64,000 bases of DNA from CAIYOL01 sp964494805. Its GTDB lineage: Bacteria > Planctomycetota > Phycisphaerae > Sedimentisphaerales > Anaerobacaceae. This document shows, piece after piece, positions 53,053 to 62,556 of the stretch. The position numbers and the translations under genes are program-made. How positions within the stretch are numbered: the stretch's first letter is position 1; each line of letters starts with the position of its first letter. Under the pieces are notes generated by a model, which was not told the DNA's origin, did no database searches, and saw only the letters and a list, made by a program, of their open reading frames with translations. Location of the stretch: positions 248,001-312,000 of the forward strand of contig CAZBST010000001.1 in the NCBI GenBank assembly GCA_964494805.1, in the 5' to 3' direction.

Positions 53053-54159
53053 ATGACAAATGTAAAAGCTATACTGGCAAATGCGATAGAGAAAAAAGCA
53101 AGCGATGTGCATATCAATGTTGGGATGCCACCTATATTACGGAGAAATACGGAGCTGATAGAGATGGATTTCCCTGTTATCAGCAGCGAAGATGCAAAGG
53201 AAATGGTTCTTGATATGATTGGGCTGGACAAGTTCAAAAAACTTGAAGAGAAGAGAGACCTTGATTTCTCGACAACCATCGAGGACGGCCATCGGTTCCG
53301 TGTTAATGCTCATTATCAGTGCGAGACGATAGCAATTTCGTTTAGAGTGATTCCAAATCAGGTTCCTTCAATAGACGAGTTGAATCTTCCGTTGATAGTC
53401 AAAGAATTAACTGACCTGCCGAGAGGATTAGTGTTAGTGACAGGTCATACTGGTTCCGGCAAAAGCACAACACTGGCTGGAATGGTAGGGTTGATAAACA
53501 AAAAATATAAAAAACGTATAATTACGTTGGAGGACCCTATCGAATATTTGTTGGAAAACGAAATAAGTATGATAGAGCAGCGTGAAATCGGCGATGACTG
53601 TCCGGATTTTGCATCGGGCCTACGGCACGTGTTGCGGCAGGACCCTGATATTATTATGGTTGGTGAAATGCGGGACCTTGAAACTACCAGTTCGACAATT
53701 ACTGCTGCCGAAACCGGGCATCTTGTCTTTAGCACGCTGCATACGATGAATGCCCCTCAGACCATTGAGCGTATTATAGATATTTATCCTGCCAATCAGC
53801 AGGAGCAGATTCGGGCGATGTTGGCCAATACACTGCAGGCCGTTATCTCACAGACGCTGTTTAAGCGAATGGATATGCCGGGGATGGTGCCGTGCACGGA
53901 AATTTTACTGTGTACCATAGCGGTAAGAAACTGTATTCGTGAAAACAGAATCTACGAAATAGCCAATATTATTGAGACTTCCCGCTCTCTTGGTATGCAG
54001 AATATGGATAACAGCATTACTGATATGTATTCCAAGGGCCTCATAGACAGAAATGAAGCAATTACGAGGTCGACTAATCCCGGGAAAATGGAGAAGTCGC
54101 TTGTGCCTATGGAACAGTTTGAAGTTATCCAACCACCTTATGTTTCTAACTCGCGATAA
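53053..54159 (+). CDS. pilT: PilT twitching-motility retraction ATPase
   Basis: A product of 368 residues with an N-terminal PAS-like domain containing KASDVHINVGMPP, then Walker A GHTGSGKSTT, VLRQDPDIIMVGEMRD, and the PilT hallmark TGHLVFSTLHTMNAPQTIERI. No zinc motif is present, as expected for retraction ATPases. AAGGAG lies ahead. Its presence shows that set 1 is a retractile pilus rather than only a secretion system. Confidence 0.95.
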   Translation: MTNVKAILANAIEKKASDVHINVGMPPILRRNTELIEMDFPVISSEDAKEMVLDMIGLDKFKKLEEKRDLDFSTTIEDGHRFRVNAHYQCETIAISFRVIPNQVPSIDELNLPLIVKELTDLPRGLVLVTGHTGSGKSTTLAGMVGLINKKYKKRIITLEDPIEYLLENEISMIEQREIGDDCPDFASGLRHVLRQDPDIIMVGEMRDLETTSSTITAAETGHLVFSTLHTMNAPQTIERIIDIYPANQQEQIRAMLANTLQAVISQTLFKRMDMPGMVPCTEILLCTIAVRNCIRENRIYEIANIIETSRSLGMQNMDNSITDMYSKGLIDRNEAITRSTNPGKMEKSLVPMEQFEVIQPPYVSNSR

Positions 54160-54263
54160 TTCGTTGATTAAGGCCTGTATGATGCGCAGTAAATGGAAGG
54201 GCACCATTTTACGAGGAGACCTCTGAGGATTACGAAATGAGGGCTTGAAAAGGTTGGAGGAAT

Positions 54264-55493
54264 ATGTCCGGAAGTTTTTCGCAAAATTATGAAGGTGTAG
54301 CTGCCCCCGCTGCTTCGCCCCTTAGGGGCAAAACGGCAGGGACGGAAAAGCTACGGTCTGCTCAGACACTTCACAAACAAAAGCGGGGTAGGAAAACCGG
54401 AAGTCGGCAGGAGAGTATACTGAAAAAAATACAGGGCTTCAGGGTCGAGTTCGGACCGGGCAGTAAGGATGTTCTGAACTTCACTAATCAGCTTGCAATT
54501 ATGGTTCGGGCGGGGATAAGCGTTAAGGATTCGCTGGAGTCAATAGCCACCCAGATTGAGAACCGAAAATTTGTGGCAGTAATCGCCGATTTGAAAGACA
54601 AGATAGAAGCTGGCAGAAGTTTTTCACAGGCGCTTGCTGAGCATCCGAAAGTATTCAGCAATCTTTATATAAATATGGTCGCTGCTGCAGAAGTTTCCGG
54701 TTCTCTCGGCTCAATGTTGCAGAAGTTGGCGGAGTATCTAGACCAAGAGGCCGAAACCCGCTCACAGATTAGAGGGGCGATGGTTTATCCGATTATCATA
54801 GCAGTTATGGCGGTGTTGGTGACTATTTTCCTGCTGTGTTTTGTTTTGCCGAGGTTCACGGCAATATTTGCAGGCAAGGAATATTTATTGCCGAGGCCCA
54901 CCAAAATTTTAATGGCCAGCAGCGCATTTTTGCGGAGTTACTGGTTTTTTATTTTGCTGGGTGTTGGTGGAATGTTTGCGGGGTTTTGGTACTTTATTGC
55001 CACCACTACCGGCCGGTTATGGTGGGATAAGACCAAGTTGGTATTGCCTCTTGTCAAAACGCTCTGCAGAAGTCTTTATATAACACGGAGCCTGCACACA
55101 ATGGGGGTCCTGACCAGGGCCGGGGTGCCCATTCTTAATACCATTTCGATAACTGCGCAGATATCGGGTAATGTCCTTTATAGGGATATGTGGCTTGGTG
55201 TCTATCAGCAGGTAAGGCAGGGTAAAAAAATAGCCCCCAGTCTTCTGCGGTATGAGCTGATGCCCAGCAATGTATCCCAAATGATAAGAACGGGCGAAGA
55301 TTCGGGTACCTTGAGCGAGGTGTTGAAAGATGTTTCTGATTATTATGCTCGAGAGCTTAAAACTATTATCAAAGCTACAGTTTCAATGATAGAACCTGTG
55401 ATGATAGTCTTGATGGGTATTTTGGTTGGTTTTATCGCGATGAGTATTATTCTGCCGATATTTAAGATGTCCAGTGCTGTTATGGGCAGGTAG
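54264..55493 (+). CDS. pilC: PilC/GspF-type inner membrane platform protein, set 1
   Basis: A product of 409 residues with two repeated GspF domains (about 70-200 and 275-400) and three membrane helices. Family segments are FTNQLAIMVRAGISVKDSLE, VAAAEVSGSLGSML and MIRTGEDSGTLSEVL. The N-terminal 60 residues are a basic, low-complexity extension. GGAGG lies ahead of the ATG. Confidence 0.93.
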   Translation: MSGSFSQNYEGVAAPAASPLRGKTAGTEKLRSAQTLHKQKRGRKTGSRQESILKKIQGFRVEFGPGSKDVLNFTNQLAIMVRAGISVKDSLESIATQIENRKFVAVIADLKDKIEAGRSFSQALAEHPKVFSNLYINMVAAAEVSGSLGSMLQKLAEYLDQEAETRSQIRGAMVYPIIIAVMAVLVTIFLLCFVLPRFTAIFAGKEYLLPRPTKILMASSAFLRSYWFFILLGVGGMFAGFWYFIATTTGRLWWDKTKLVLPLVKTLCRSLYITRSLHTMGVLTRAGVPILNTISITAQISGNVLYRDMWLGVYQQVRQGKKIAPSLLRYELMPSNVSQMIRTGEDSGTLSEVLKDVSDYYARELKTIIKATVSMIEPVMIVLMGILVGFIAMSIILPIFKMSSAVMGR

Positions 55494-55522
55494 ATGAGAG
55501 CGCAAGTAACCTGTGTGCTATT

Positions 55523-55948
55523 ATGAAAAGAAAAGGTTTTACACTTATTGAGGTGTTAATTGCAGTATTGCTGATTGGAATTGCGATTGCATCCCTGATT
55601 GTAGCCAGCGGTTCATTTACAAAGGCAAACGCTGCTGCGACGGATTTATCAACCGCTGAGTTTTTAATCGAGCAGGTGAGGGAACGTTCTATCTCAGTCA
55701 ACTACGATGATTTGTACGGTTTGGAACATTTCGATGATGCTCTGTTTTCGCCGCCGATAAGTGCAGATGGAGGGGATTTAGACAGCTTCGCTGCGTTCAG
55801 CGAGCAAATTAAGGTTGAAAATGTCAGCGATGCAAATTTTGGGCAGGTTGTCGCTGACAGCAACTTTGTTAGAGTAACTGTAAAAGTTTTTTTGAACTCT
55901 AAACAAATCAGCTCAGCAAGCTGGCTTCGAGCCGATATTGATAATTAA
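55523..55948 (+). CDS. Minor pseudopilin (PilV/GspI-like)
   Basis: A product of 141 residues starting MKRKGFTLIEVLIAVLLIG, with a clear prepilin cleavage site (G-FTLIE) and hydrophobic helix, then a short C-terminal domain. It is the eighth gene of the set 1 run and probably a minor pilin. Confidence 0.88.
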   Translation: MKRKGFTLIEVLIAVLLIGIAIASLIVASGSFTKANAAATDLSTAEFLIEQVRERSISVNYDDLYGLEHFDDALFSPPISADGGDLDSFAAFSEQIKVENVSDANFGQVVADSNFVRVTVKVFLNSKQISSASWLRADIDN

Positions 55949-55963
55949 AGGTGGGGGGCATCT

Positions 55964-56455
55964 ATGTCAACTAAGCCGACTAAATCTGCTGCAGGTTTTA
56001 CTCTTGCGGAATTACTGATTGTTTTGGCAGTGATGGGTGTATTGCTTGCCGCTGTGGCTGTGGCTTTTAACGCATCTCTCACAAATTATCGGGAAAACGA
56101 AGATATTTTTAAGTCGATCAACAAAGCCCGGCAGGCATTATATCGGATGACCAGTCAGATTCGAACAGGGGACAATTTTAATCCGGAAGACCCTAATAAT
56201 AGATGTAGTTTTTTCACGGCTGGCAACGAAGATATTACTTATGAGTATAGAAGCGCAGACAAGAAACTTTATCTGATAACAGATGATAGCGGTAATGAGT
56301 ATGTCCTTTGCGACAATGTTATTTCGATGAGTTTTATTAAGAACCCTACGGCGGATGGCGATGTTAAAAGTGTTCAGATTTCTATGACGGTTGAGAGCGA
56401 TGATGTGCAACAAACGCTCTCGGCTGCAGCGGTTGTCAGAAGAAATTTGGAGTGA
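55964..56455 (+). CDS. Minor pseudopilin (PilW/GspJ-like)
   Basis: A product of 163 residues with prepilin motif G-FTLAELLIVLAVMG (cleavage after Gly11), a helix, then the region NKARQALYRMTSQIRTGD typical of GspJ/PilW minor pilins. GGGGGG lies ahead of the ATG, 15 bases after the preceding stop. It is the last gene of set 1. Confidence 0.86.
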   Translation: MSTKPTKSAAGFTLAELLIVLAVMGVLLAAVAVAFNASLTNYRENEDIFKSINKARQALYRMTSQIRTGDNFNPEDPNNRCSFFTAGNEDITYEYRSADKKLYLITDDSGNEYVLCDNVISMSFIKNPTADGDVKSVQISMTVESDDVQQTLSAAAVVRRNLE

Positions 56456-56640
56456 TAATTGTTGTTGCTTAGTGTAAGTACTGTACATCGGATGTTCCCA
56501 CTTCTTGTTGTCGATTACATAAATTTGCTGTAAGTCACTTCGGGAGCTATCGTTACGTTTGATGGAGAAATCTGTGACCGGACATTCAAAACAAAGTTCT
56601 TGATTTTTTTGTTTGTTTAGCGATAGTATAAATACTCAAA

Positions 56641-56714
56641 GGGCGGTTAGCTCAGTTGGTTAGAGCGCCTGCTCGACACGCAGGAGGTCGTTGGTTCGAG
56701 CCCAATACCGCCCA
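56641..56714 (+). tRNA. tRNA-Val (GAC) with C at position 33
   Basis: GGGCGGT pairs with ACCGCCC, with discriminator A. The D-arm is GCTCAGTTGGTTAGAGC and the anticodon stem is CCTGC / GCAGG. The seven-base loop TCGACAC gives anticodon GAC and places C rather than the near-universal T at position 33. The T-arm is GTTGG / CCAAT. CCA is not encoded. Confidence 0.88.
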
Positions 56715-56974
56715 TTGCTGTAAGTGACAGCTATATAAGTAATTGCACTTCGCCAATCTTACTTTGTTCAAATCTTATATTTTTCATAAAATGCGTTGAA
56801 ATACGCGGCTTCGTTTTAGAACTACGCTAAAGTCTTCGTTACGCTACGAGGGGCGGGCAGGGGGAATTGGCTAAAGTGACAGAAAGGTATTGCTAAAAAG
56901 CCGAAAGAGTGCTATAATTAATAGAATAGTCAGGTAATGATATAAACTTAATACGAACTATTAAGGAGGACAAA
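56715..56974. other. Spacer between tRNA-Val and the Cys-rich lipoprotein gene
   Basis: These 260 bases hold no supported gene. CTATAATTAATAGAAT near 56911 may contain a -10 element for the lipoprotein gene. Confidence 0.4.
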
Positions 56975-57289
56975 ATGATGAAGACGAAATGTGTTGTGAT
57001 TCTGGCGGCAGTGGTGATTGCTTTGGGAGGCGTGATGGCAATAACAGGCTGTAAGTCAAGGATGTGTAGGTGTCACAGGGCCCTGGAAACAAAGGCCTGC
57101 TGTGAGAAGAGAAAGGCCTGCTGCGAGAAGAGAAAGGCCTGCTGCGAGAAGAGAAGGGCCTGCAAGGAGAGAAAAAGGGCCTGCTGCGAGGAGAGAAGGG
57201 CCTGCTGCGAGGAGAGAAAAAAGGCCTGCGAGGAGAGAAAAAGGGCCTGCGAGGAGAGAAAAAGGGCCTGCGAGTGCGAGAAGCTTTAG
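56975..57289 (+). CDS. Cysteine-heptad repeat lipoprotein
   Basis: A protein of 104 residues. A hydrophobic signal (residues 6-24) ends in lipobox AITGC (Cys26). From about residue 40 to the end it consists of nine seven-residue units of the form (K/R)-A-C-C-E-K/E-R, encoded by 21-base tandem repeats. About 18 cysteines and alternating Lys/Arg/Glu make it highly charged. The heptad spacing suggests a long helix or coiled coil with a stripe of thiols. It could bind metals, be disulfide-linked, or act as a wall spacer like Lpp; none is proven. AAGGAGG lies ahead of the ATG. I know no family for it. Confidence 0.8.
   Translation: MMKTKCVVILAAVVIALGGVMAITGCKSRMCRCHRALETKACCEKRKACCEKRKACCEKRRACKERKRACCEERRACCEERKKACEERKRACEERKRACECEKL
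57092..57285 (+). repeat. 21-base tandem repeats within the Cys-heptad gene
   Basis: Roughly nine units resemble AAGGCCTGCTGYGAGAAGAG with drift toward GAGGAGAG in later units. This implies growth by slippage or unequal crossing-over. Confidence 0.85.
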
Positions 57290-57337
57290 TGCTACAGCCG
57301 GTGTCAGCAGAGAGGGAAGCGAAGTTTAGGGTTTTGA

Positions 57338-57364
57338 ACCGCCGGTGACGGTGTATATTTTTTT
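57338..57364 (+). terminator. Weak candidate terminator after the Cys-heptad gene
   Basis: A short ACCG / CGGT stem (57338-57352) is followed by a T-run (57358-57364). Confidence 0.3.
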
Positions 57365-57400
57365 GTGTCAGGGGTGGTATGAGGGAGAAGAGCATACAGG

Positions 57401-58558
57401 ATGGGTAATTACGAAGGATTTGTGAAAGCGATTAGCTGGCAGCGGGCTGACAGGATATTGACTTATGATTTTATAGTTAATAAGGAATTGCTGGCAAGAT
57501 ATGGAGGTTTCGACGAATCGAAAAGATATGCCTTTGAACAGATGGTTGAAATAAATGCCAAAGCTTTCAAGGGAATGGGGCTGGATGTTGTACACGAAAT
57601 CTACGACCCTGCAAAATCGTGGATAAGGTCGAGGATTGGTAACTGGGAACGCTTTTTAGGGGTAAGGCGGGACGGCTGGGAGGTGACACAAAAGGGGGCG
57701 GCGGACTGGATTACAAAAAGACCTTTCTCAAATTTAAAAGAGCTTGAGAAAAATATGCCCAGAATTCCAAAATATGAGGAAGTTAAGAAATGGTATGAAC
57801 CGTTTATTAAACATATAAAAGAGGTTTTCGATAATTACGACCTTGTCTTTGTCGGAGCAGTTGATGGACCTGTGAATGATGCTTATACATATACCGGTAC
57901 GGAGCTTTTTATGGCGGCAATTTATGATGCACCGGAGATTGTCTCGCAGATTGTGGATTGCAGCGCTAAGCTTTCAGCACATATCGCGCAGGCGTTTGCT
58001 GAGAACGCATCGGCGCCGATGCTGTTTATGGGGGAGGACATTGCCTGTGATACAGGGCCGATATTCAATCCGAAATTTATAGCCGAATATGCTCTTCCTC
58101 GGTGGAGATTGGTTAGCGAGCCGATTAAAGAGAAAGGTTTTAAGTTTTTGTTTCACAGCGATGGGAGATACGGCGAACTTTTGCCGATAATATTCAACGA
58201 GTTCGGAGCTGACGGTCTTGAGCCGATAGAGAGGAATGGGTGCAACGATATTTTTGAAATAAGAAGGCAGTATCCCGACAAGCTGCTTTTTGGAAATGTA
58301 TGCTGTGCAGTTACCCTGCCACAAGGGAACATCTACGACGTTGAGGATGAAACATTGGAATTGATAGAAAAAATCGGTCCGCAGGGTGGGGTATTAATAG
58401 GGTCCTCCGGCGAAGTTGGAGATGCAGTTCCGCCGGAGAATGCTGTGGCAATGTACGAAATAGTCCATAAATATGGAACATACCCAATTGATGTGGAGAG
58501 AGTCAGAAAACGACGCAGCGAAATCAGGGACAAATTACAAATGAGAAAAGGCGAATAG
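57401..58558 (+). CDS. Uroporphyrinogen decarboxylase (URO-D) family protein
   Basis: A TIM-barrel protein of 385 residues. Family features include LVFVGAVDGPV, FMGEDIACDTGPIFNP, KFLFHSDGRYGELLP and the C-terminal LIGSSGEVGDAVPPENAVAM. It is closer to the methyltransferase-type branch (MtaA/CmuA-like and uncharacterised planctomycete members) than to HemE, whose N-terminal active-site residues are not seen. The substrate is unknown. It stands alone between the two pilus sets. Confidence 0.85.
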   Translation: MGNYEGFVKAISWQRADRILTYDFIVNKELLARYGGFDESKRYAFEQMVEINAKAFKGMGLDVVHEIYDPAKSWIRSRIGNWERFLGVRRDGWEVTQKGAADWITKRPFSNLKELEKNMPRIPKYEEVKKWYEPFIKHIKEVFDNYDLVFVGAVDGPVNDAYTYTGTELFMAAIYDAPEIVSQIVDCSAKLSAHIAQAFAENASAPMLFMGEDIACDTGPIFNPKFIAEYALPRWRLVSEPIKEKGFKFLFHSDGRYGELLPIIFNEFGADGLEPIERNGCNDIFEIRRQYPDKLLFGNVCCAVTLPQGNIYDVEDETLELIEKIGPQGGVLIGSSGEVGDAVPPENAVAMYEIVHKYGTYPIDVERVRKRRSEIRDKLQMRKGE

Positions 58559-58962
58559 ATTCATAGGGAATGTAGCTATTGTGCCTCCAAACATAACAGT
58601 AACTGCAGTATCGATTATATCAGCATCGAAGAATTGAGTTGGCAACTGTCCCATAAAAAGTATCTCCCACCTGAGAAAAGCGATAAAACTGCTGCCCGTC
58701 CCCTTGCTTTCTTGTGGAGGTAAGAATGGAGCTATCTTTGGATGGACTGGTGATTTTTTGCTTCTGATGTTTTTTTATATTATACTTTACGTAATGATGC
58801 GGCGGGTAAGGAAGAAGCTTCCATCCCTTATTTTGAGCTTCTTACCGTGAAGACTTAAGTAAGAATAAAATGCTCGCTGGTTAAGTATTCACAATTTATC
58901 GGGAAAAAACTTATTTTTCGGGAAAAGAACTTGTTAAACGGCAAGAAGATTGAGGTGAGCAA
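58559..58962. other. Upstream region of pilus/secretion set 2
   Basis: No gene is supported; a 13-codon frame after GGAGG near 58733 is possible as a leader. A stem GGTAAGGAAGAAGCT / AGCTTCTTACC (58804-58818 with 58835-58845, one bulge) lies 118 bases before the ATPase gene and may fold in the leader RNA. Confidence 0.45.
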
Positions 58963-60738
58963 ATGAAAACTGCACGAGATACTTCCAGTATCCCTATTTC
59001 TGAAGCAAAATCCGACCGTTTATTTGGCGAAATACTCGTGTCCAAAGGGCTTTTGAGTCGTGAAGATTTAGAGGAAGTGTTAAACGAGCAACGTGAGCGG
59101 GGTGGCCGACTTGGCGAGGTATTGCTTCGACTGAAAATGCTAAACGATGAGGATGTTACCAGGACCTTGGCCGAACATCTCTCAATGGAATATATCCGCC
59201 TCGATGATATTACCAAGACGGATATGAGCATTGCTCGAATGTTACCTGAGGCTATCGCCAAACGGTTTTGTCTTGTGGCCATTGGTGAGGTAGATGACAA
59301 AGTTATCGTTGCGATGGCTGACCCGCTTGATATTGTGGCGATAGATACAATTACACTGAAACTAAAACGTCAGATTAAAGTAGTAATTAGTTCGCCCAGG
59401 GAAATTCGCCAGGCAATAGAGGTGATTTATCATGGTTCCGATGTCGAGGAACAACAGCTCCGTGACCTTGTAGATGTCGAAGTCGGTGAAGATAGCGAGG
59501 TGATGTCGGCAGAAGAGGAAAGCCAGGAGGCGGACATAGACGGCAAGGTGGCTGCAACGAGAGCGCCTGTGATTCGCTTTGTTGACTTGTTACTAAGCCA
59601 GGCGGTCAAAAGCAGAGCAAGTGATATTCATATCGAGCCGCAGGAAAAGTCGATGATGATTCGAATGCGGATTGACGGTATCCTTCGTGATATGGTTCCG
59701 CCGGCTAGAAAAATGCAGGCTGCAGTGATTGCCAGGATTAAGATTCTCTCGGATATGGATATTGCCGAACGCAGATTGCCCCAGGACGGCCGATGCAAAA
59801 TAAAGGCTTCAGGCAGAGGTATAGACGTGCGAGTCTCGTCAATTCCAACAATATATGGCGAAAAGATAGTGATGCGAATCCTCGACCCCTTAGCGGCAAG
59901 TCACGACCTGGACCAACTGGGGTTTGCCCCCAAGCGTCTTGAAGAGTTTAAAACCGCATTGTCGCAGCCTCACGGCATCATAGTTGTCACCGGGCCGACC
60001 GGCAGCGGTAAAAGTACCACATTATACGCGGCGCTGAATTACCTGAGGGACCCGACGGAAAACATTACCACGGTTGAAGACCCAGTCGAATATCGTCTGG
60101 CTGGGATTAACCAGATTCAAATCAAGCCGGAAATCAATCTCGATTTTGCAATATGTTTGCGAGCGATTTTGAGACAGGACCCGGACATAATCTTAATAGG
60201 AGAAATCAGAGACAAAGAAACGGTTGAAATCGCAATAAAAGCAGCTTTGACCGGTCACTTGGTCCTGAGCACATTCCACACCAACGATGCACCCAGTGCG
60301 ATAAGCAGATTTCTCTATATGGGAATTGAGCCGTATTTACTGGCTTCAACGCTCAACTTAATCGTTGCTCAGCGACTGGTTCGAAAAATCTGTGAAAAAT
60401 GCAAAGAGCCTGTTCAGCTCAGTGAAGAAGTTCTCAAACGCCTGAAAATTGACCCGGGGCAGGCCAAAAACACCGTCTTTCATCAGGGAAAGGGCTGTAA
60501 CGCTTGTGGAAACACGGGGTATAAGGGGCGTTTGCCGATTTTTGAGTTCCTCGTGATGGATTCTGATATTCGCGAAATGGTAATTAACGGTCAAAATGAA
60601 AGACAGATTAGAGCGGCGGCTCGTCAAAAGGGTTATGGCGGATTATTCGAAAGCGGTATCAGTAATATGATGAATGGTTTGACTACCGCAGAAGAAGTCC
60701 TTAGTACAACATTTACGGAAGACATAGGGGTGGAATAG
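58963..60738 (+). CDS. GspE/PilB-type assembly ATPase, set 2
   Basis: A product of 591 residues with an MshEN domain (about 15-160), Walker A GPTGSGKST, ILRQDPDIILIGEIRD, TGHLVLSTFHTNDA and zinc CxxC pairs (CEKC and CNAC). It differs widely from the set 1 ATPase outside the core, so it is not a recent duplicate. It heads an operon with a second platform protein and pseudopilins, as in type II secretion. GAGGTG precedes the ATG. Confidence 0.93.
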   Translation: MKTARDTSSIPISEAKSDRLFGEILVSKGLLSREDLEEVLNEQRERGGRLGEVLLRLKMLNDEDVTRTLAEHLSMEYIRLDDITKTDMSIARMLPEAIAKRFCLVAIGEVDDKVIVAMADPLDIVAIDTITLKLKRQIKVVISSPREIRQAIEVIYHGSDVEEQQLRDLVDVEVGEDSEVMSAEEESQEADIDGKVAATRAPVIRFVDLLLSQAVKSRASDIHIEPQEKSMMIRMRIDGILRDMVPPARKMQAAVIARIKILSDMDIAERRLPQDGRCKIKASGRGIDVRVSSIPTIYGEKIVMRILDPLAASHDLDQLGFAPKRLEEFKTALSQPHGIIVVTGPTGSGKSTTLYAALNYLRDPTENITTVEDPVEYRLAGINQIQIKPEINLDFAICLRAILRQDPDIILIGEIRDKETVEIAIKAALTGHLVLSTFHTNDAPSAISRFLYMGIEPYLLASTLNLIVAQRLVRKICEKCKEPVQLSEEVLKRLKIDPGQAKNTVFHQGKGCNACGNTGYKGRLPIFEFLVMDSDIREMVINGQNERQIRAAARQKGYGGLFESGISNMMNGLTTAEEVLSTTFTEDIGVE

Positions 60739-60777
60739 AAAAACTAAATGCCAGGTAATCTTGGTAAGGTCCTATAA

Positions 60778-61989
60778 ATGAAAAGCTATAAGTATATTGC
60801 TCGGGATTCGTCAGGGCAGCGGAAGGAAGGATTCAAAGAAGCAGCTTCCTCAAATGATTTACTTGGCTGGCTTCGTGAACAGGGATTAGTTCCTGTCTCT
60901 GTCAATGAGATAACTGCGGGCGCCCAAAAAACCAGCCTGGTAAAATTAAGCAAGCGAATCAAATCAGCGGACTTGGCAGCGTTTTGTTGGCAGTTGACCA
61001 CAATGGTAGAGGGAGGAATTGCTGTTCCCACGGCTTTGGAGACCATTAGCGAAGACATAGAAAATTTGCAGCTTCGAAAGATATTAAAACAGATTTTGGA
61101 AAAAATGCTTAAGGGTGAGACTTTTTCGAACAGTATTTTGGCATATCCAAAGCTTTTTAACCGGCTGGCTTACGCAATGATATTAGCCGGAGAGACCAGT
61201 GGTAATCTCTCGGAGGTGTTGCGCAGACTGGCGGAGTATTTTGATAGTCGCGATAAATTGGCAAAAAAAGTTAAAGGTGCAACAATCTATCCTATTTTTG
61301 TGCTCGGATTTATAGTGTTGATAGTCATATTCATTATGGCTTTTATTATTCCGCGATTCCGTGTTATATTTGACCAAATCGGCGGCAAACTGCCCGCCTT
61401 TACCCGGGGTTTTATGGGGGTTTACAATGTTCTACAGAACAATCTCATCTACATTATCGGCTCTATCCTTCTGTTGATAGTTTCCGCGGTTTTAACCTCT
61501 AAGACCAAAAAAGGCCATCATTTATTTAGCAGAATCGTCCTGCGCATACCTTTATTTGGCAGGGTAATCAAGCAGGCATTTGTCGTAACGTTCTGCAGAA
61601 CGATGTCAACTTTAGTTTCAGCAGGCGTTTCAGTACTCGATGTGTTCGATATTCTCTCTGAAATGACCGATAACGATATTATAAAGTCGGCCATAATACG
61701 AACCAAAGAACGTATTGTCGGAGGCTTAAACATCTCCTTGAGTATGGCTGGAGTCGGCTTTTTCCCTAATATGGTCGTTAAAATGATACAGGTCGGCGAA
61801 GAAAGTGGTTCATTAGCCGCAGTGCTTGAGAGAACCAGTACCCATTACGAACGCAAGGTTGATTCCACAATAACCATTATGACGAGTATGCTTGAGCCGA
61901 TAATGATTGTAACGGTTGGAGCGGTTGTGCTGGTGGTGGTTCTTGCGATGTATCTGCCGATTTTCACAATGTCAGACATGGCAAAATAG
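60778..61989 (+). CDS. GspF/PilC-type platform protein, set 2
   Basis: A product of 403 residues with the GspF N-terminus YKYIARDSSGQRKEGF, two repeated GspF domains (FCWQLTTMVEGGIAVPTALE, and MIQVGEESGSLAAVLE in the second) and three membrane helices. It follows the ATPase by 39 bases. The complete N-terminal domain is more typical of secretion-type GspF than the set 1 protein. Confidence 0.93.
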   Translation: MKSYKYIARDSSGQRKEGFKEAASSNDLLGWLREQGLVPVSVNEITAGAQKTSLVKLSKRIKSADLAAFCWQLTTMVEGGIAVPTALETISEDIENLQLRKILKQILEKMLKGETFSNSILAYPKLFNRLAYAMILAGETSGNLSEVLRRLAEYFDSRDKLAKKVKGATIYPIFVLGFIVLIVIFIMAFIIPRFRVIFDQIGGKLPAFTRGFMGVYNVLQNNLIYIIGSILLLIVSAVLTSKTKKGHHLFSRIVLRIPLFGRVIKQAFVVTFCRTMSTLVSAGVSVLDVFDILSEMTDNDIIKSAIIRTKERIVGGLNISLSMAGVGFFPNMVVKMIQVGEESGSLAAVLERTSTHYERKVDSTITIMTSMLEPIMIVTVGAVVLVVVLAMYLPIFTMSDMAK

Positions 61990-62142
61990 CTAGGCGGCAG
62001 ATACGGACCTTGCAATAGCCGGGGAAAAGGCGGTAAAAAGTCGAAAAACTGATACAGTCATCGATGAATTTGACCGATAGAAGAAACGAAAAGTTAAAGG
62101 TTAGGAGCTTATAATCTTAAGACATTTTTAGGAGAAATCAAA

Positions 62143-62556
62143 ATGAAAAGCAGAAAAGGTTTTACATTGATTGAGCTGATGGTGGTCGTTCTCATTGTCG
62201 GCATCCTGGCAGCGGTGGCGATTCCGATTATACGAGGCCGAATTGATTCAGCCAAGTGGTCGGAAGGAAAGGCCGCAATGGGCACCATCGCTACAGCGCT
62301 GCGTGCCTATGCCGCTGAGCAGGGTTCGAGTGGAACGTATGGGGCAGTACCGTTGTCGAGGTTGGGATTCAGTGCCGGGGACCTTCACGGGACGTATTTC
62401 ACGATTTCCAATTATGCGGTTTCAGCCTCGGCTTATAATCCAACGGGTGACCCTCAATTGACATTTACAATCCGGGCCACTGCACCTTCAGGCATCTCTC
62501 ATCCTACTGCGGTTACACTGAATCAGGCAGGTGTTTGGGTAGAAACCAACCCGTAA
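62143..62556 (+). CDS. Major pseudopilin (GspG/PilE-like)
   Basis: A product of 137 residues beginning MKSRKGFTLIELMVVVLIVG, a classical prepilin signal and helix, followed by AAMGTIATALRAYAAEQGSS and a beta-sheet domain. TTTAGGAG lies ahead of the ATG. It is the likely main subunit of the set 2 fibre. Confidence 0.92.
   Translation: MKSRKGFTLIELMVVVLIVGILAAVAIPIIRGRIDSAKWSEGKAAMGTIATALRAYAAEQGSSGTYGAVPLSRLGFSAGDLHGTYFTISNYAVSASAYNPTGDPQLTFTIRATAPSGISHPTAVTLNQAGVWVETNP

Noticed and set aside
56527..56727. TTGCTGTAAGTSAC on both sides of tRNA-Val, possible attachment sites
   Set aside because: The match is only 13 bases with one mismatch, and no integrase or island lies between. Probably chance.
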